Assembly (NCBI RefSeq): GCF_000518645.1
Contig: NZ_JADZ01000026.1
Location: forward strand, 1 to 64,000
Length of the DNA stretch: 64,000 nt
From: Curvibacter gracilis ATCC BAA-807
GTDB taxonomy: Bacteria > Pseudomonadota > Gammaproteobacteria > Burkholderiales > Burkholderiaceae_C
Direction of reading: 5' to 3'
The position numbers and the translations under genes were made by a program. The notes below the pieces were generated by a model that was not told the DNA's origin, searched no databases, and saw only the letters and a list, made by a program, of their open reading frames with translations. Position 1 is the stretch's first letter, and every line of letters starts with the position of its first letter. This document shows, one piece after another, positions 8,859 to 17,902 of this stretch.

Positions 8859-8959
8859 GATGTGGGCTTGCGTGAGGGGCGTGCTGGGCGATGGGGATGG
8901 CTATGTTGCCTATTCTGCATCATGCGTTGCTCAATCGGCAACAAGCGATCGCAAGCCGG

Positions 8960-8984
8960 CCTGTTGTCGATTCAACAGCCGGGT
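8960..8984. promoter_or_regulatory. Inverted repeat upstream of the MNT-HEPN operon
   Basis: Within the 187-bp gap between the MNT gene and the flavin reductase gene, CTGTTG pairs with CAACAG around a 6-nt centre TCGATT. About 20 bp to its left a shorter repeat, GTTGC/GCAAC, is present. These are plausible operators for the HTH domain of the antitoxin. This is inference from position only. Confidence 0.3.
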
Positions 8985-9045
8985 TGTGGAGCGGGCATGT
9001 GATCCAGCCCCTTGTGGGCCGTGGGCCCACCCCGCTCGACCCGAC

Positions 9046-10086
9046 TCAGGCGGCCGCGTGCTTGTCGGCTTCGCTGGTGAAGGCGTCGGCGTAGAACTCT
9101 TCCGCAGGCAGGCCGCGCTGGGCGCTGTAGGCCGTCCGGGCCGATTCGACCACGATGGGGGCGCCGCAGGCATACACCTGGTGGCCCGACAGGTCGGCAA
9201 AGTCGTCCAGCACCGCCTGGTGCACGAAGCCGGTGCGGCCGCTCCAGCCGTCTTCGGGCAGGGCGTCAGACACCACGGGCACGTAGCGCAACTGGGGCAT
9301 TTCGGCCGCGCGGGCCAGCACCCAGTCGTGCAGGTACAGGTCTTGCGGGCGACGGCCGCCCCAGTACAGGGTCACGGCGCGGGTGCTGCCCTTGAACTGC
9401 AGCTGCTCGATCAAGGCCTTGATCGGCGCAAAACCGGTGCCCGAGGCCAGCAGCACGATGGGCTTGTCGCTGTCTTCGCGCAGGTAGAAGCTGCCGAAGG
9501 GGCCTTCCACGCGCAAGATGTCCTTTTCCTTCATGGCGCCGAACACGTGGTCGGTGAACTTGCCGCCGGGCATGTGGCGGATGTGCAGTTCGACGCCGGG
9601 CGCCTCGGTCTGGGTGTGCGGGGCGTTGGCCATCGAGTAGGCGCGGCGGGCGCCGTCGCGCAGGATGAACTCGATGTACTGGCCGGCGTGGTAGCGGAAG
9701 GTCTCGGTGGCTGGCAGCTGCAGGCGCAGTTGCACCACGTCGGCCGACTTCTTTTCGAGGGCCGCCACGCGCACCGGCATCTTCTTGATCGGGAAGGCGC
9801 TCTCGTCGGTCACCTGGCGCGACTCCAGCACCAGATCGGTCTGCGGCACGGCGCAGCAGGTCAGGATGAAGCCCTGGGCCGCTTCTTCGGCGCTCAAGGC
9901 CTTGCTCTGGTGTTCGCCATGCACCACCTCGCCTTCGAGCTTCTTGCATTTGCACGAGCCGCAGGCGCCGTCCTTGCAGCCATAGGGCAGGCCCACGCCC
10001 TGGCGGATCGCGGCGGCCAGCACGGCTTCTTCGGGGTTGGCGGTGAAGGCTCGCCCACTGGGCTGCACGGTGATGTTGAAGCTCAT
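9046..10086 (-). CDS. 2Fe-2S/FAD/NAD(P)H reductase, CDP-6-deoxy-delta-3,4-glucoseen reductase-like
   Basis: A 346-aa oxidoreductase. The N-terminal ferredoxin domain has the plant-type cluster ligands CKDGACGSC with a fourth Cys in ILTCCA. The ferredoxin-reductase part carries FAD binding in RAYSMAN and an NAD(P) site in LLASGTGFAPIKALIEQL. This layout matches AscD/phenol-hydroxylase-reductase type electron donors, usually named CDP-6-deoxy-delta-3,4-glucoseen reductase in these genomes. No deoxysugar genes are nearby, so the true acceptor is unknown. The start at ATG 10086 gives the usual MSFNITVQPSG N-terminus. Confidence 0.85.
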   Translation of the reverse strand: MSFNITVQPSGRAFTANPEEAVLAAAIRQGVGLPYGCKDGACGSCKCKKLEGEVVHGEHQSKALSAEEAAQGFILTCCAVPQTDLVLESRQVTDESAFPIKKMPVRVAALEKKSADVVQLRLQLPATETFRYHAGQYIEFILRDGARRAYSMANAPHTQTEAPGVELHIRHMPGGKFTDHVFGAMKEKDILRVEGPFGSFYLREDSDKPIVLLASGTGFAPIKALIEQLQFKGSTRAVTLYWGGRRPQDLYLHDWVLARAAEMPQLRYVPVVSDALPEDGWSGRTGFVHQAVLDDFADLSGHQVYACGAPIVVESARTAYSAQRGLPAEEFYADAFTSEADKHAAA

Positions 10087-10134
10087 CTTTTCGGTATCCT
10101 CGGGGCCGTCTTTAGAAACAGGAAAGCCCCGATT

Positions 10135-11052
10135 TTGCCTTCAAACCAAAGCCCTCTCGGCGCCTTGCCCGCGCGGTTCCGGCGCCAACGCCTGTTGATC
10201 GTGGGCTGCGGTGACGTGGGTCAACGCGTGGCGCGGCAGTTGCTGGGGCGTGTGCGCGTGCTGGCCCTGACCTCCTCGCCCGAGCGCGTGGCCGCATTGC
10301 GCGCCCAGGGCATCACGCCCCTGCTCGGCGATCTGGACCAGGCCGCCACCCTGCGGCGCCTGGCCGGCCTGGGCCAGCGGGTGCTGCACCTGGCGCCACC
10401 GCCGGCCCAGGCCACTGGGGCGTGGTGGCTGGACCCGCGCTCGCTGGCCCTGGCGCGCAGCCTGCGCCGGCGCAGCCTGCCCAGTGCCCTGGTGTATGGC
10501 TCGACCAGCGGGGTGTATGGCGACTGCGCCGGGGCTTTGGTGGCCGAAACCCGCAGCCTGCAACCCACCACGCCACGGGCCCAGCGCCGGGTGGATGCCG
10601 AGCGCGTGATGCGCCACCTGGGCCGCAGCCTGCGCGTCAGCATCCTGCGCATCCCCGGCATCTACGCCCCCGACCGCGAAGGCGGTACGCCGCGCACCCG
10701 CCTGCTGCGTGGCACGCCCGTGCTGCGGCCCGAAGACGATGTCTACACCAGTCACATCCATGCCGACGATCTGGCCACCGCCTGCCAGCTGGCGCTGTGG
10801 CGCGGCCGGCCGCAACGGATCTACAACGTGTGCGACGACACACGCTTGCTGATGGGCGACTACTTTGACCTGGCGGCCGACCTGTACGGCCTGCCGCGCC
10901 CGCCTCGGGTGGCCCGCAACGAAGCCCGCGAGCAGTTGCCCGTGAGCCTGCTGAGCTTCATGAGCGAGTCGCGCCGGCTGCTCAACACCCGGCTGAAGAC
11001 CGAGCTGCGGCTGGCGCTGCAGCACCCCACCGTGCGCGAGGGTCTGGCCTGA
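10135..11052 (+). CDS. NAD-dependent epimerase/dehydratase (extended SDR)
   Basis: A 305-aa Rossmann protein with nucleotide-binding LLIVGCGDVGQRVARQLL, a GSTSGVYGD active-site region with the Tyr of the SDR family, and HIHADDLATAC, which is typical of sugar-nucleotide-epimerase-like proteins. No ATG is available near the domain start. TTG 10135, with AGGAA about 10 bases upstream, is the likely start, and the frame before it is non-coding in style. It diverges from the flavin reductase gene with only 48 bp between. Substrate unknown. Confidence 0.8.
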   Translation: MPSNQSPLGALPARFRRQRLLIVGCGDVGQRVARQLLGRVRVLALTSSPERVAALRAQGITPLLGDLDQAATLRRLAGLGQRVLHLAPPPAQATGAWWLDPRSLALARSLRRRSLPSALVYGSTSGVYGDCAGALVAETRSLQPTTPRAQRRVDAERVMRHLGRSLRVSILRIPGIYAPDREGGTPRTRLLRGTPVLRPEDDVYTSHIHADDLATACQLALWRGRPQRIYNVCDDTRLLMGDYFDLAADLYGLPRPPRVARNEAREQLPVSLLSFMSESRRLLNTRLKTELRLALQHPTVREGLA

Positions 11053-11094
11053 TCCGCTGCGCTGCTGACCTTGGCGCGCGGGCTCTTGCGGGGT

Positions 11095-11835
11095 TCAGTC
11101 TTGCGTGCGGGCCTCCACCTCGGCCTTGGAGACCTGGCGGCGCAGCCGGATGTTGAGCATTTCCACCGCCACCGAAAACGCCATCGCGAAGTAGATGTAG
11201 CCCTTGGGCACGTGGTGGTCAAAGCCCTCGGCAATCAGCACCACCCCCACCACCACCAGGAAGGACAGGGCCAGCATCTTGATCGTGGGGTGCTGCGACA
11301 CAAAGCGCCCGATGGCGCTGGCAAACACCATCATCAGGCCCACCGAGGCCACCACGGCGGCGATCATCACGGTGACGTTGTCGACCATGCCGACGGCGGT
11401 GATGATCGAGTCGAGCGAGAACACCAGGTCGACCAGCATGATCTGCACGATCACCGAGCCGAAACTGCTGCGCCCGCCGGCGCTGTCGTGGTGCTCTTCG
11501 CCCTCCAGGGTCTGGTGGATCTCGCCGGTGCTTTTCCAGATCAGGAACAGGCCCCCCGCGATCAGGATCAGGTCGCGCCCCGAGATGTCCTGGCCCCAGG
11601 CGCTGAACACCGGGGCGTTGAGCCCGATGATCCACGACAGCACCAGCAGCAGGCCGATGCGCATGAACATGGCCATGAACAGGCCCAGGCGCCGGGCCCG
11701 GTCACGCTGGGCTTCGGGCAGGCGGTCGACCAGCACCGAGATGAAGATCACGTTGTCGATGCCCAGCACCAGTTCCAGGGCCGTCAGGGTGGCAAAGGCC
11801 AGCCAGGCCTGGGGAGAGCTCAGGAGTTCCATCAT
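11095..11835 (-). CDS. TerC-family membrane protein
   Basis: An integral membrane protein of about 246 aa with seven hydrophobic segments. The two family signatures with conserved acidic residues in the membrane are LELVLGIDNVIF near the N-terminus and VDLVFSLDSIITAVG in the middle. TerC proteins have been linked to metal (Mn, Ca) efflux at the Sec translocon and to tellurite tolerance. The usual start is one of the two ATGs at 11835/11832; the longer open frame upstream adds a non-conserved leader. It is convergent with the SDR gene. Confidence 0.88.
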   Translation of the reverse strand: MMELLSSPQAWLAFATLTALELVLGIDNVIFISVLVDRLPEAQRDRARRLGLFMAMFMRIGLLLVLSWIIGLNAPVFSAWGQDISGRDLILIAGGLFLIWKSTGEIHQTLEGEEHHDSAGGRSSFGSVIVQIMLVDLVFSLDSIITAVGMVDNVTVMIAAVVASVGLMMVFASAIGRFVSQHPTIKMLALSFLVVVGVVLIAEGFDHHVPKGYIYFAMAFSVAVEMLNIRLRRQVSKAEVEARTQD

Positions 11836-12079
11836 GGTGTGTTGTCTCGTTGCGAAAAGCCGTTTGTAGCTGGTTTTGGCACGGCTGGGCAGGGCCAGAT
11901 GTAAAAGCCTGGCCCACGGATGGGCGGCGGACAGCAGGCCGATGTCCATTGATGCGGGTCAAGCCTGAGTGCCGTGCGCAGGTCGAAAATGACATTTTGA
12001 TGACCGATGGGGTGGCCTCCGTGGTGCTACCCCAGACAGGTTCTGAGCACGGCCACGATGTTTTTGCGGAGACCCAGAC

Positions 12080-13321
12080 ATGACAGAACGCCCATCGACC
12101 CCCCGAGCGGCCAGCGCGCCCGCAGCAGGCGCCCAAGCCGCCCCCAGCAACACGGCTGCTGCGGCCAAAGCCCGCACTCCACGAACCCCACGCAGCGAAC
12201 GCAGTGAACGCAGCACGCGCCGTGGCGATGTGGCGCCCTCGGTGGCACCGCGCGCCCTGGCCCGCCATGTGGCCCGCGAGGCCACCGATGCGGCGCAGCA
12301 CAAGCAGCTGTCGGTGGTGAAGTCGCTGGTGGCGGGTGGGGCGGGCGATCCGGCTGAAGCCGCGGCGTCGATCGAGCAACGCACCGCCTCCCTGCGTGCC
12401 ATGCTCGATGGCGTGTCCCAGGATGACCTGCAGATGCTGCTGCAGGAACTGCGCCCCAACCAGGCCCTGACCGGCGAAAAAGACACCGGCAACCCCGACG
12501 AGGAACTGGCCCGCGACTGGCGCCAGGGCGGCTACCCCTACCGCCATCTGATGCGCCGCGCCAGCTACGAGCGCGAGAAGTTCAAGCTCCAGGTCGAGCT
12601 GCTCAAGCTGCAGGCCTGGGTCAAGGAGACCGGCCAGCGCGTGGTGATCCTGTTCGAGGGGCGCGATGCCGCCGGCAAGGGGGGCACCATCAAGCGCTTC
12701 ATGGAGCACCTCAACCCGCGCGGCGCGCGCGTGGTGGCCCTGGAGAAGCCCTCCGAGATCGAGCGCGGCCAGTGGTATTTCCAGCGCTATGTGCAGCACC
12801 TGCCCACGCGCGGCGAGATCGTGATGTTTGACCGCAGCTGGTACAACCGCGCCGGGGTCGAGCGGGTGATGGGCTTCTGCACCGATGCCGAATACACCGA
12901 GTTCATGCGCCAGGCGCCCGAGTTCGAACGCAACCTGGTGCGCAGCGGCGTGCACCTGATCAAGTTCTGGTTCTCGGTCAGCCAGAGCGAGCAGCGCCGC
13001 CGCTTCAAGGAGCGCGAGGCCCACCCGCTCAAGCAATGGAAGCTCAGCCCCATCGACAAGGCCTCGCTCGACAAATGGGACGACTACACCCGGGCCAAAG
13101 AGGGCATGTTCTTCGAGACCGACACCGCCGATGCCCCCTGGACGGTGATCAAGAGCGATTGCAAGAAGCGCGCGCGCCTGAATGCCATGCGCTATGTGTT
13201 GCACATGCTGCCCTATGGCAACAAGGACAGCGATCACATCGGCAAGCTCGACCCCCTGATCGTCGGCCGCGCCCATGTGGTCTATGAGCGCGGCGAACGC
13301 CCGGGCGGCGCGCTGCTGTAG
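12080..13321 (+). CDS. ppk2: Polyphosphate kinase 2
   Basis: PPK2 transfers phosphate between polyphosphate and nucleotides, often to regenerate NTPs. The 413-aa protein has Walker A in FEGRDAAGKGGTIKRF, the Walker B/lid region MFDRSWYNRAGVERVMGF, and CKKRARLNAMRYVLH at the C-terminus. The first 110 or so residues are an Ala/Pro/Arg-rich extension with two dense Arg/Ser stretches, longer than the catalytic core needs. ATG 12080 is the first in frame. It diverges from terC across a 244-bp gap in which I see no other gene. Confidence 0.92.
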   Translation: MTERPSTPRAASAPAAGAQAAPSNTAAAAKARTPRTPRSERSERSTRRGDVAPSVAPRALARHVAREATDAAQHKQLSVVKSLVAGGAGDPAEAAASIEQRTASLRAMLDGVSQDDLQMLLQELRPNQALTGEKDTGNPDEELARDWRQGGYPYRHLMRRASYEREKFKLQVELLKLQAWVKETGQRVVILFEGRDAAGKGGTIKRFMEHLNPRGARVVALEKPSEIERGQWYFQRYVQHLPTRGEIVMFDRSWYNRAGVERVMGFCTDAEYTEFMRQAPEFERNLVRSGVHLIKFWFSVSQSEQRRRFKEREAHPLKQWKLSPIDKASLDKWDDYTRAKEGMFFETDTADAPWTVIKSDCKKRARLNAMRYVLHMLPYGNKDSDHIGKLDPLIVGRAHVVYERGERPGGALL

Positions 13322-13502
13322 GCGCCGTTGAGGGGCATCCAGGGCCCGGTGTGTCGCCGAGGTGTCCTCGGCGGTCTCTGGCGTCGATAGCATGGCCGAC
13401 GGGTCCCCGGGCCCATCGGCTGGGCACCGGGCGCCTGCGCACCGGCCGGCTGGCAGGCCAACGGGGTCTTGTTCGATACAACCACCGTACCGGAGACAAG
13501 CC

Positions 13503-15062
13503 ATGCCTTTCCAGCCCTCTGTCATCCAGCGCATCGCCATCGGCGACATGCTGCGCCGTGCCGCCGCCCGAGCGCCGGGCAAGACCGCCCTCATCGAAGG
13601 CGAACGCCGCCTGAGCTACCGCGAGCTCGACCAGCGCTGCAACCAGCTGGCCAACCACCTGCTGGCCCAGGGCCTGAAAAAAGGCGATGCGGTGGCCACG
13701 CTGTGCCTCAACAGCATCGAGCAGGTGGTGATGGCCTTCGGCATTGCCAAGGCCGGCCTGGTCTGGGTGCCCATGAACGTGATGCTGGCGGGCGAGCAGA
13801 TCCAGTACATCCTGGGTCAGGTCGAGGCCCGGCTGGTGATCGCCGACGACGAGCTGCTGGCCCCGGTGCGCGCCGCCATCGAGGCCGTGTGCCCCGGCGT
13901 GCTGGTCAACCGCGTCAGCAGCCCGCCTGGGGTGGCCGGCCCCTGGCTGCACGAGGCCTTGCAGGCCGCCCCCAGCAGCGAGCCCGAGGTGCAGATCGAC
14001 GACCGCGATCTGGCCCAGATCATGTTCACCAGCGGTACCACGGCCCACCCCAAGGGCGTGGCGATCAGCCACCTGGCCGTGTTTGTGGCCTCGCTCAGCG
14101 GGGCGATCGAAGGCGGCATCCAGCATGACGACGTGACCGGCGTGGTGATGCCGGTCTTCCACTGTGCCGAGCACTCGCTGGTGGCCGCCTTTGTGCACCT
14201 GGGCGCCACCCTGGTCATCGTGCGCCGCTTCGAGCCCGTGGCCTTCATGCGCACGGTGCAGCAGCACCGCCTGAGCTGGATCTTCCTGCTGCCCATGATG
14301 TACCGGGCCCTGCTGGACCACCCCGAGCGCGCCGGGTTCGACCTCAGCTCTTTGCGCCTGTGCCTGTATGCCATGCAGCCCATGGAGCCGGCCTTGCTGC
14401 GCCGCCTGACCCAAGAGATCTGCCCGCGCTTCGCCCTGGCCAGCGGCCAGACCGAAACCTACCCCGGCACCACCTATTTCAAGCCCGAGTACCAACTGAG
14501 CAAGCCCGGGCCTTACTGGGGCACGCCCGCGTTGATCAACGACATGGCCATCATGGACGACGAGGGGCAGCTGCTGCCCCAGGGGCAGGTGGGCGAGCTG
14601 GTGGTGCGCGGCCCCAATGTCATGAACGGCTACTACAAGAACCCCGAGGCCACGGCCGAGGCCTGCCGCCACGGCTGGCACCACACCGGCGACCTGTGCT
14701 TCTACGACCCCGATGGCCTGCTGGTGTTTGTGGACCGCAAGAAGGACATGATCAAGACCGGGGGCGAGAACGTGGCGTCCATCACGGTCGAGACCGCCTT
14801 GCTGGGCCACCCTGCGGTGGGCAACGCCGTGGTGGTGGGCCTGCCGCATGAACACTGGACCGAGGCCGTGACCGCCTTCGTGGTGCTCAAGCCCGGCCAG
14901 GCCGCCGATGCCGAGGCCGTGCTGGCCCATTGCCGGCAGCGCCTGGCGCGCCACGAGGTGCCCAAGGCGGTGGTGTTTCTGCCGGCGCTGCCCACCACGG
15001 CCACCGGCAAGATCCAGAAGAACGTGCTGCGCCAGCAGTACCAGCAGCACTTTCAGGCCTGA
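13503..15062 (+). CDS. AMP-forming acyl-CoA synthetase/ligase
   Basis: ANL-superfamily enzyme, 519 aa, activating a carboxylic acid to its acyl-CoA via an adenylate. Motifs in order are the phosphate loop IMFTSGTTAHPKG (around residue 175), the adenine-binding GQTETYPGTTY, the hinge HHTGDLCFYD..GLLVFVDRKKDMIKTGGENV, and the catalytic C-terminal Lys in TATGKIQKN. The start ATG 13503 has GGAGA upstream. It is co-oriented with ppk2 and convergent with the CoA-transferase gene at 15092. Chain length or aromatic preference cannot be judged from sequence. Confidence 0.88.
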   Translation: MPFQPSVIQRIAIGDMLRRAAARAPGKTALIEGERRLSYRELDQRCNQLANHLLAQGLKKGDAVATLCLNSIEQVVMAFGIAKAGLVWVPMNVMLAGEQIQYILGQVEARLVIADDELLAPVRAAIEAVCPGVLVNRVSSPPGVAGPWLHEALQAAPSSEPEVQIDDRDLAQIMFTSGTTAHPKGVAISHLAVFVASLSGAIEGGIQHDDVTGVVMPVFHCAEHSLVAAFVHLGATLVIVRRFEPVAFMRTVQQHRLSWIFLLPMMYRALLDHPERAGFDLSSLRLCLYAMQPMEPALLRRLTQEICPRFALASGQTETYPGTTYFKPEYQLSKPGPYWGTPALINDMAIMDDEGQLLPQGQVGELVVRGPNVMNGYYKNPEATAEACRHGWHHTGDLCFYDPDGLLVFVDRKKDMIKTGGENVASITVETALLGHPAVGNAVVVGLPHEHWTEAVTAFVVLKPGQAADAEAVLAHCRQRLARHEVPKAVVFLPALPTTATGKIQKNVLRQQYQQHFQA

Positions 15063-15091
15063 GGGGCGCTGGGTTCGGGCTCAGTTGGCGC

Positions 15092-16342
15092 TCAGAGCAC
15101 CTTCTGGGCGCGCAACTCGGCGATGCGGGCGGCATCCAGCCCCAGCTCGCGCAGCACCTCGTCGGTGTGCTGGCCCAGGGCCGGCGGGGCGTTGCGCAGC
15201 ACCGGCGGGTTGTCGGCCAGGCGCAGCGGGCTGGCCACGCCGCGAATTTGCGCAATGCCGTCGCCCGCCTCACGCGGCAGCGTCACGGCCAGGCCGCGGG
15301 CCTGCACCTGGGCATCGTCAAAGGCGCGCCCGATGTCGTTGATCGGGCCGCAGGGCACGGCCTTGTCTTCGAGCAGGGTGATCCAGTCGGCCGTGTTGCG
15401 GCTGCGGGTCAGCTCCGCCATCAGCGGGATCAGCGTGTCGCGGTGCTTCACGCGCAAGGTGTTGGTGGCAAAGCGCTCGTCCTGGGCCCATTCGGGCCGC
15501 CCGGAGGCCGCGCAGAAGCGGGCAAACTGACCGTCGTTGCCGATGGCCAGCAGCATGGCGCCGTCGGCCGTCGGGAAGTCCTGGTAAGGGGCCAGGCTGG
15601 GGTGGCTGTTACCCTGGCGCCCGGGCACCTTGCCGGTGTTGAGAAAGCCCGCCGCCTGGTTGGCCAGGATGGCCATGCCCACGTCCAGCAGTGACATGTC
15701 GATGTGCTGGCCCTTGCCCGTCTGGTGCCGCACGTTGAGCGCGGCCAGGATGGCGGTGGAGGCATAGACGCCGGTGAACAGGTCGGTCAGTGCCACACCC
15801 ACCCGCAACGGGCCGCCGCCGGGCTGGTCGTCGGCCCGGCCGGTGATGCTCATCATCCCGCTCATGGCCTGGATCATCAGGTCATAGCCGGCCCGCTCGG
15901 CATAAGGCCCGTCCTGGCCGAACCCGGTCACCGAGCAGTAGATCAGCCGCGGGTTCAGCGCCAGCAGGCTGGCGTGGTCCAGCCCGTACTGCTGCAAGCC
16001 GCCCACCTTGAAGTTCTCCACCACGATGTCGGCGCGCAGCGCCATCTCGCGGATCAGGGCCTGCCCCTCGGCACTGGCCATGTCGATCGTCACCGATCGC
16101 TTGTTGCGGTTGCAGGCCGTGAAATAGCTGGCCTGAGCAGTGTCCTGCCCCGCCGCATCCTTCAGGAAGGGAGGCCCCCAGTGCCGGGTGTCATCCCCCG
16201 CCCCAGGCCGCTCCACCTTCACCACATCCGCCCCCAGATCCGCCAGGATCTGCGTGCACCAGGGCCCCGCCAGCACACGGGACAAATCAAGAACTTTGAG
16301 ACCCGCAAGGGCCCCAGGCTGGGGTGTGGGCAGTTGAGTCAT
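15092..16342 (-). CDS. Family III CoA-transferase, probable succinyl-CoA:glutarate CoA-transferase
   Basis: A 416-aa CaiB/BaiF enzyme. It shows LKVLDLSRVLAGPWCTQILADLGADVVKVE at the start, NRNKRSVTIDMASAEG, and the catalytic Asp in ERAGYDLMIQAMSG. Its gene lies just downstream of glutaryl-CoA dehydrogenase and a LysR regulator faces both, an arrangement matching the gcdR/gcdH/gcdG glutarate-utilisation loci of pseudomonads and Burkholderiales. The likely role is therefore activating glutarate with succinyl-CoA as donor. ATG 16342 is preferred; an in-frame ATG at 16357 is possible. Confidence 0.82.
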   Translation of the reverse strand: MTQLPTPQPGALAGLKVLDLSRVLAGPWCTQILADLGADVVKVERPGAGDDTRHWGPPFLKDAAGQDTAQASYFTACNRNKRSVTIDMASAEGQALIREMALRADIVVENFKVGGLQQYGLDHASLLALNPRLIYCSVTGFGQDGPYAERAGYDLMIQAMSGMMSITGRADDQPGGGPLRVGVALTDLFTGVYASTAILAALNVRHQTGKGQHIDMSLLDVGMAILANQAAGFLNTGKVPGRQGNSHPSLAPYQDFPTADGAMLLAIGNDGQFARFCAASGRPEWAQDERFATNTLRVKHRDTLIPLMAELTRSRNTADWITLLEDKAVPCGPINDIGRAFDDAQVQARGLAVTLPREAGDGIAQIRGVASPLRLADNPPVLRNAPPALGQHTDEVLRELGLDAARIAELRAQKVL

Positions 16343-16439
16343 ACATCCATCATTCACAAGGGCTCAGAGCGGCGGTGCGCGCTGCAAACCACTGGGTCAG
16401 AAGCTCCCGGTTTGTGCACCGGCAAGCGCAGCGAAGCCC

Positions 16440-16535
16440 GTTCCAGGATACCGCGGAGCTGGCTCTGCCAGTCCGCAGGTATCGCCCCCTTGAGGGGGGA
16501 CGGGCTACACGCAGTGAGCCCGACAGGGGTGGGTC
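16440..16535. repeat. Palindromic intergenic element of three successive hairpins
   Basis: The 190-bp gap between the CoA-transferase gene and gcdH contains three adjacent hairpins. GCGGA..CTGGC pairs with GCCAG..TCCGC, CCCCCT faces AGGGGG, and CGGGCT faces AGCCCG around ACACGCAGTG. The last part shares the ACACGCAGTGAG core with the repeats at 60300 and 61042, so I read it as a diverged member of the same dispersed family. Confidence 0.6.
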
Positions 16536-17730
16536 AATTCGCGAAGGCGGCGATCCCAGTTTGCGCCCGGCCCAGGATCAGGGCGTGCACGTCGTGGGTG
16601 CCTTCGTAGGTGTTCACCACCTCCAGGTTCACCAGGTGGCGGGCCACACCGAACTCGTCGCTGATGCCGTTGCCACCCATCATGTCGCGCGCCAGGCGGG
16701 CGATGTCGAGGGCCTTGCCGCAGGAGTTGCGCTTGATGATCGAGGTGGTTTCTACCGCGGCCGTGCCTTCGTCCTTCATGCGGCCCAGGCGCAGGCAGCC
16801 TTGCAGGCCCAGTGCGATCTCGGTCTGCATGTCGGCCAGCTTCTTCTGGATCAGCTGGTTGGCAGCCAAGGGGCGGCCGAACTGCTTGCGGTCCAGGGTG
16901 TATTGGCGTGCGGTGTGCCAGCAGAACTCGGCGGCACCCAGGGCGCCCCAGGCGATGCCGTAGCGGGCGCTGTTCAGGCAGGTGAAGGGGCCCTTCAGGC
17001 CTTGCACCTCGGGGAAGGCGTTTTCTTCGGGCACGAACACGTCGTCCATCACGATTTCGCCGGTGATCGAGGCGCGCAGACCCACCTTGCCGTGGATGGC
17101 CGGGGCGCTCAGGCCCTTCATGCCCTTTTCGAGCACAAAGCCGCGGATCGGGCCCACGGCGCCGCCTTCGGACACTTCCTTGGCCCACACCACGAACACG
17201 TCGGCGATGGGGCTGTTGGAGATCCACATCTTGCTGCCCTTGAGCTTGTAGCCACCGGCCGTCTTGTAGGCGCGGGTGGCCATGCTGCCGGGGTCGGAGC
17301 CGTGGTCGGGTTCGGTCAGGCCGAAGCAGCCGATCCATTCGCCGGTGGCCAGCTTGGGCAGGTACTTCTGGCGCTGGCCTTCGGTGCCGAATTCATAGAT
17401 GGGCACCATCACCAGCGAGCTCTGCACGCTGGCCATCGAGCGGTAGCCCGAATCCACGCGCTCGATTTCGCGGGCGATCAGGCCGTAGGCCACGTAGTTC
17501 AGGCCGGGGCCGCCGTACTGCTCGGGGATGGTGGGGCCCAGCAGGCCCAGCTCGCCCATTTCGCGGAAGATGGCCGGATCGGTCTTCTCGTGGCGGAAGG
17601 CTTCCAGCACGCGCGGTGCCAGCTTGTCCTGGCAGTAGGCGGCGGCAGCGTCGCGGATCATGCGCTCGTCGTCGGTGAGCTGTTGGTCGAGAAGAAAGGG
17701 GTCAGCCCATTGGAAGGCGGCACGGCTCAT
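16534..17730 (-). CDS. gcdH: Glutaryl-CoA dehydrogenase
   Basis: Flavin-dependent oxidative decarboxylation of glutaryl-CoA to crotonyl-CoA in lysine, tryptophan and glutarate breakdown. The 398-aa protein has the acyl-CoA dehydrogenase folds with [16 protein letters not shown] (FAD contact), [17 protein letters not shown], and the catalytic Glu in [15 protein letters not shown]. These match GcdH rather than a straight-chain dehydrogenase. It is upstream of the CoA-transferase on the same strand and divergent from the LysR gene, sharing a 172-bp control region. Confidence 0.93.
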   Translation of the reverse strand: MSRAAFQWADPFLLDQQLTDDERMIRDAAAAYCQDKLAPRVLEAFRHEKTDPAIFREMGELGLLGPTIPEQYGGPGLNYVAYGLIAREIERVDSGYRSMASVQSSLVMVPIYEFGTEGQRQKYLPKLATGEWIGCFGLTEPDHGSDPGSMATRAYKTAGGYKLKGSKMWISNSPIADVFVVWAKEVSEGGAVGPIRGFVLEKGMKGLSAPAIHGKVGLRASITGEIVMDDVFVPEENAFPEVQGLKGPFTCLNSARYGIAWGALGAAEFCWHTARQYTLDRKQFGRPLAANQLIQKKLADMQTEIALGLQGCLRLGRMKDEGTAAVETTSIIKRNSCGKALDIARLARDMMGGNGISDEFGVARHLVNLEVVNTYEGTHDVHALILGRAQTGIAAFAN

Positions 17731-17812
17731 GAGGGGTCTCCGGTCAGTGGCAGAAAAGCGTTTGCTTGATGCTGTGCATCGTAGCGGGCAGCCTGGCTTG
17801 GCGCAAACGAGT

Positions 17813-17838
17813 ATTTGACATCCAGATATTCATCAAAT
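17813..17838. promoter_or_regulatory. Candidate LysR operator between gcdH and gcdR
   Basis: A 26-bp interrupted palindrome, ATTTGA-N14-TCAAAT, sits in the short AT-rich part of the divergent gcdH/LysR spacer. Dyads of this size with T and A ends are typical LysR-type recognition sites. The position could serve both promoters. Binding is inferred. Confidence 0.5.
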
Positions 17839-17902
17839 GCATTTCTTGTTTCAAAAAAACCCTGAAAATGCCTTCAATCCGCTTCACAAGTTCCATAACA
17901 GC

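Noticed and set aside
8842-10134. Long plus-strand frame leading into the SDR gene
   Set aside because: Antisense to the flavin reductase gene; the SDR domain begins at TTG 10135 with its own ribosome site.
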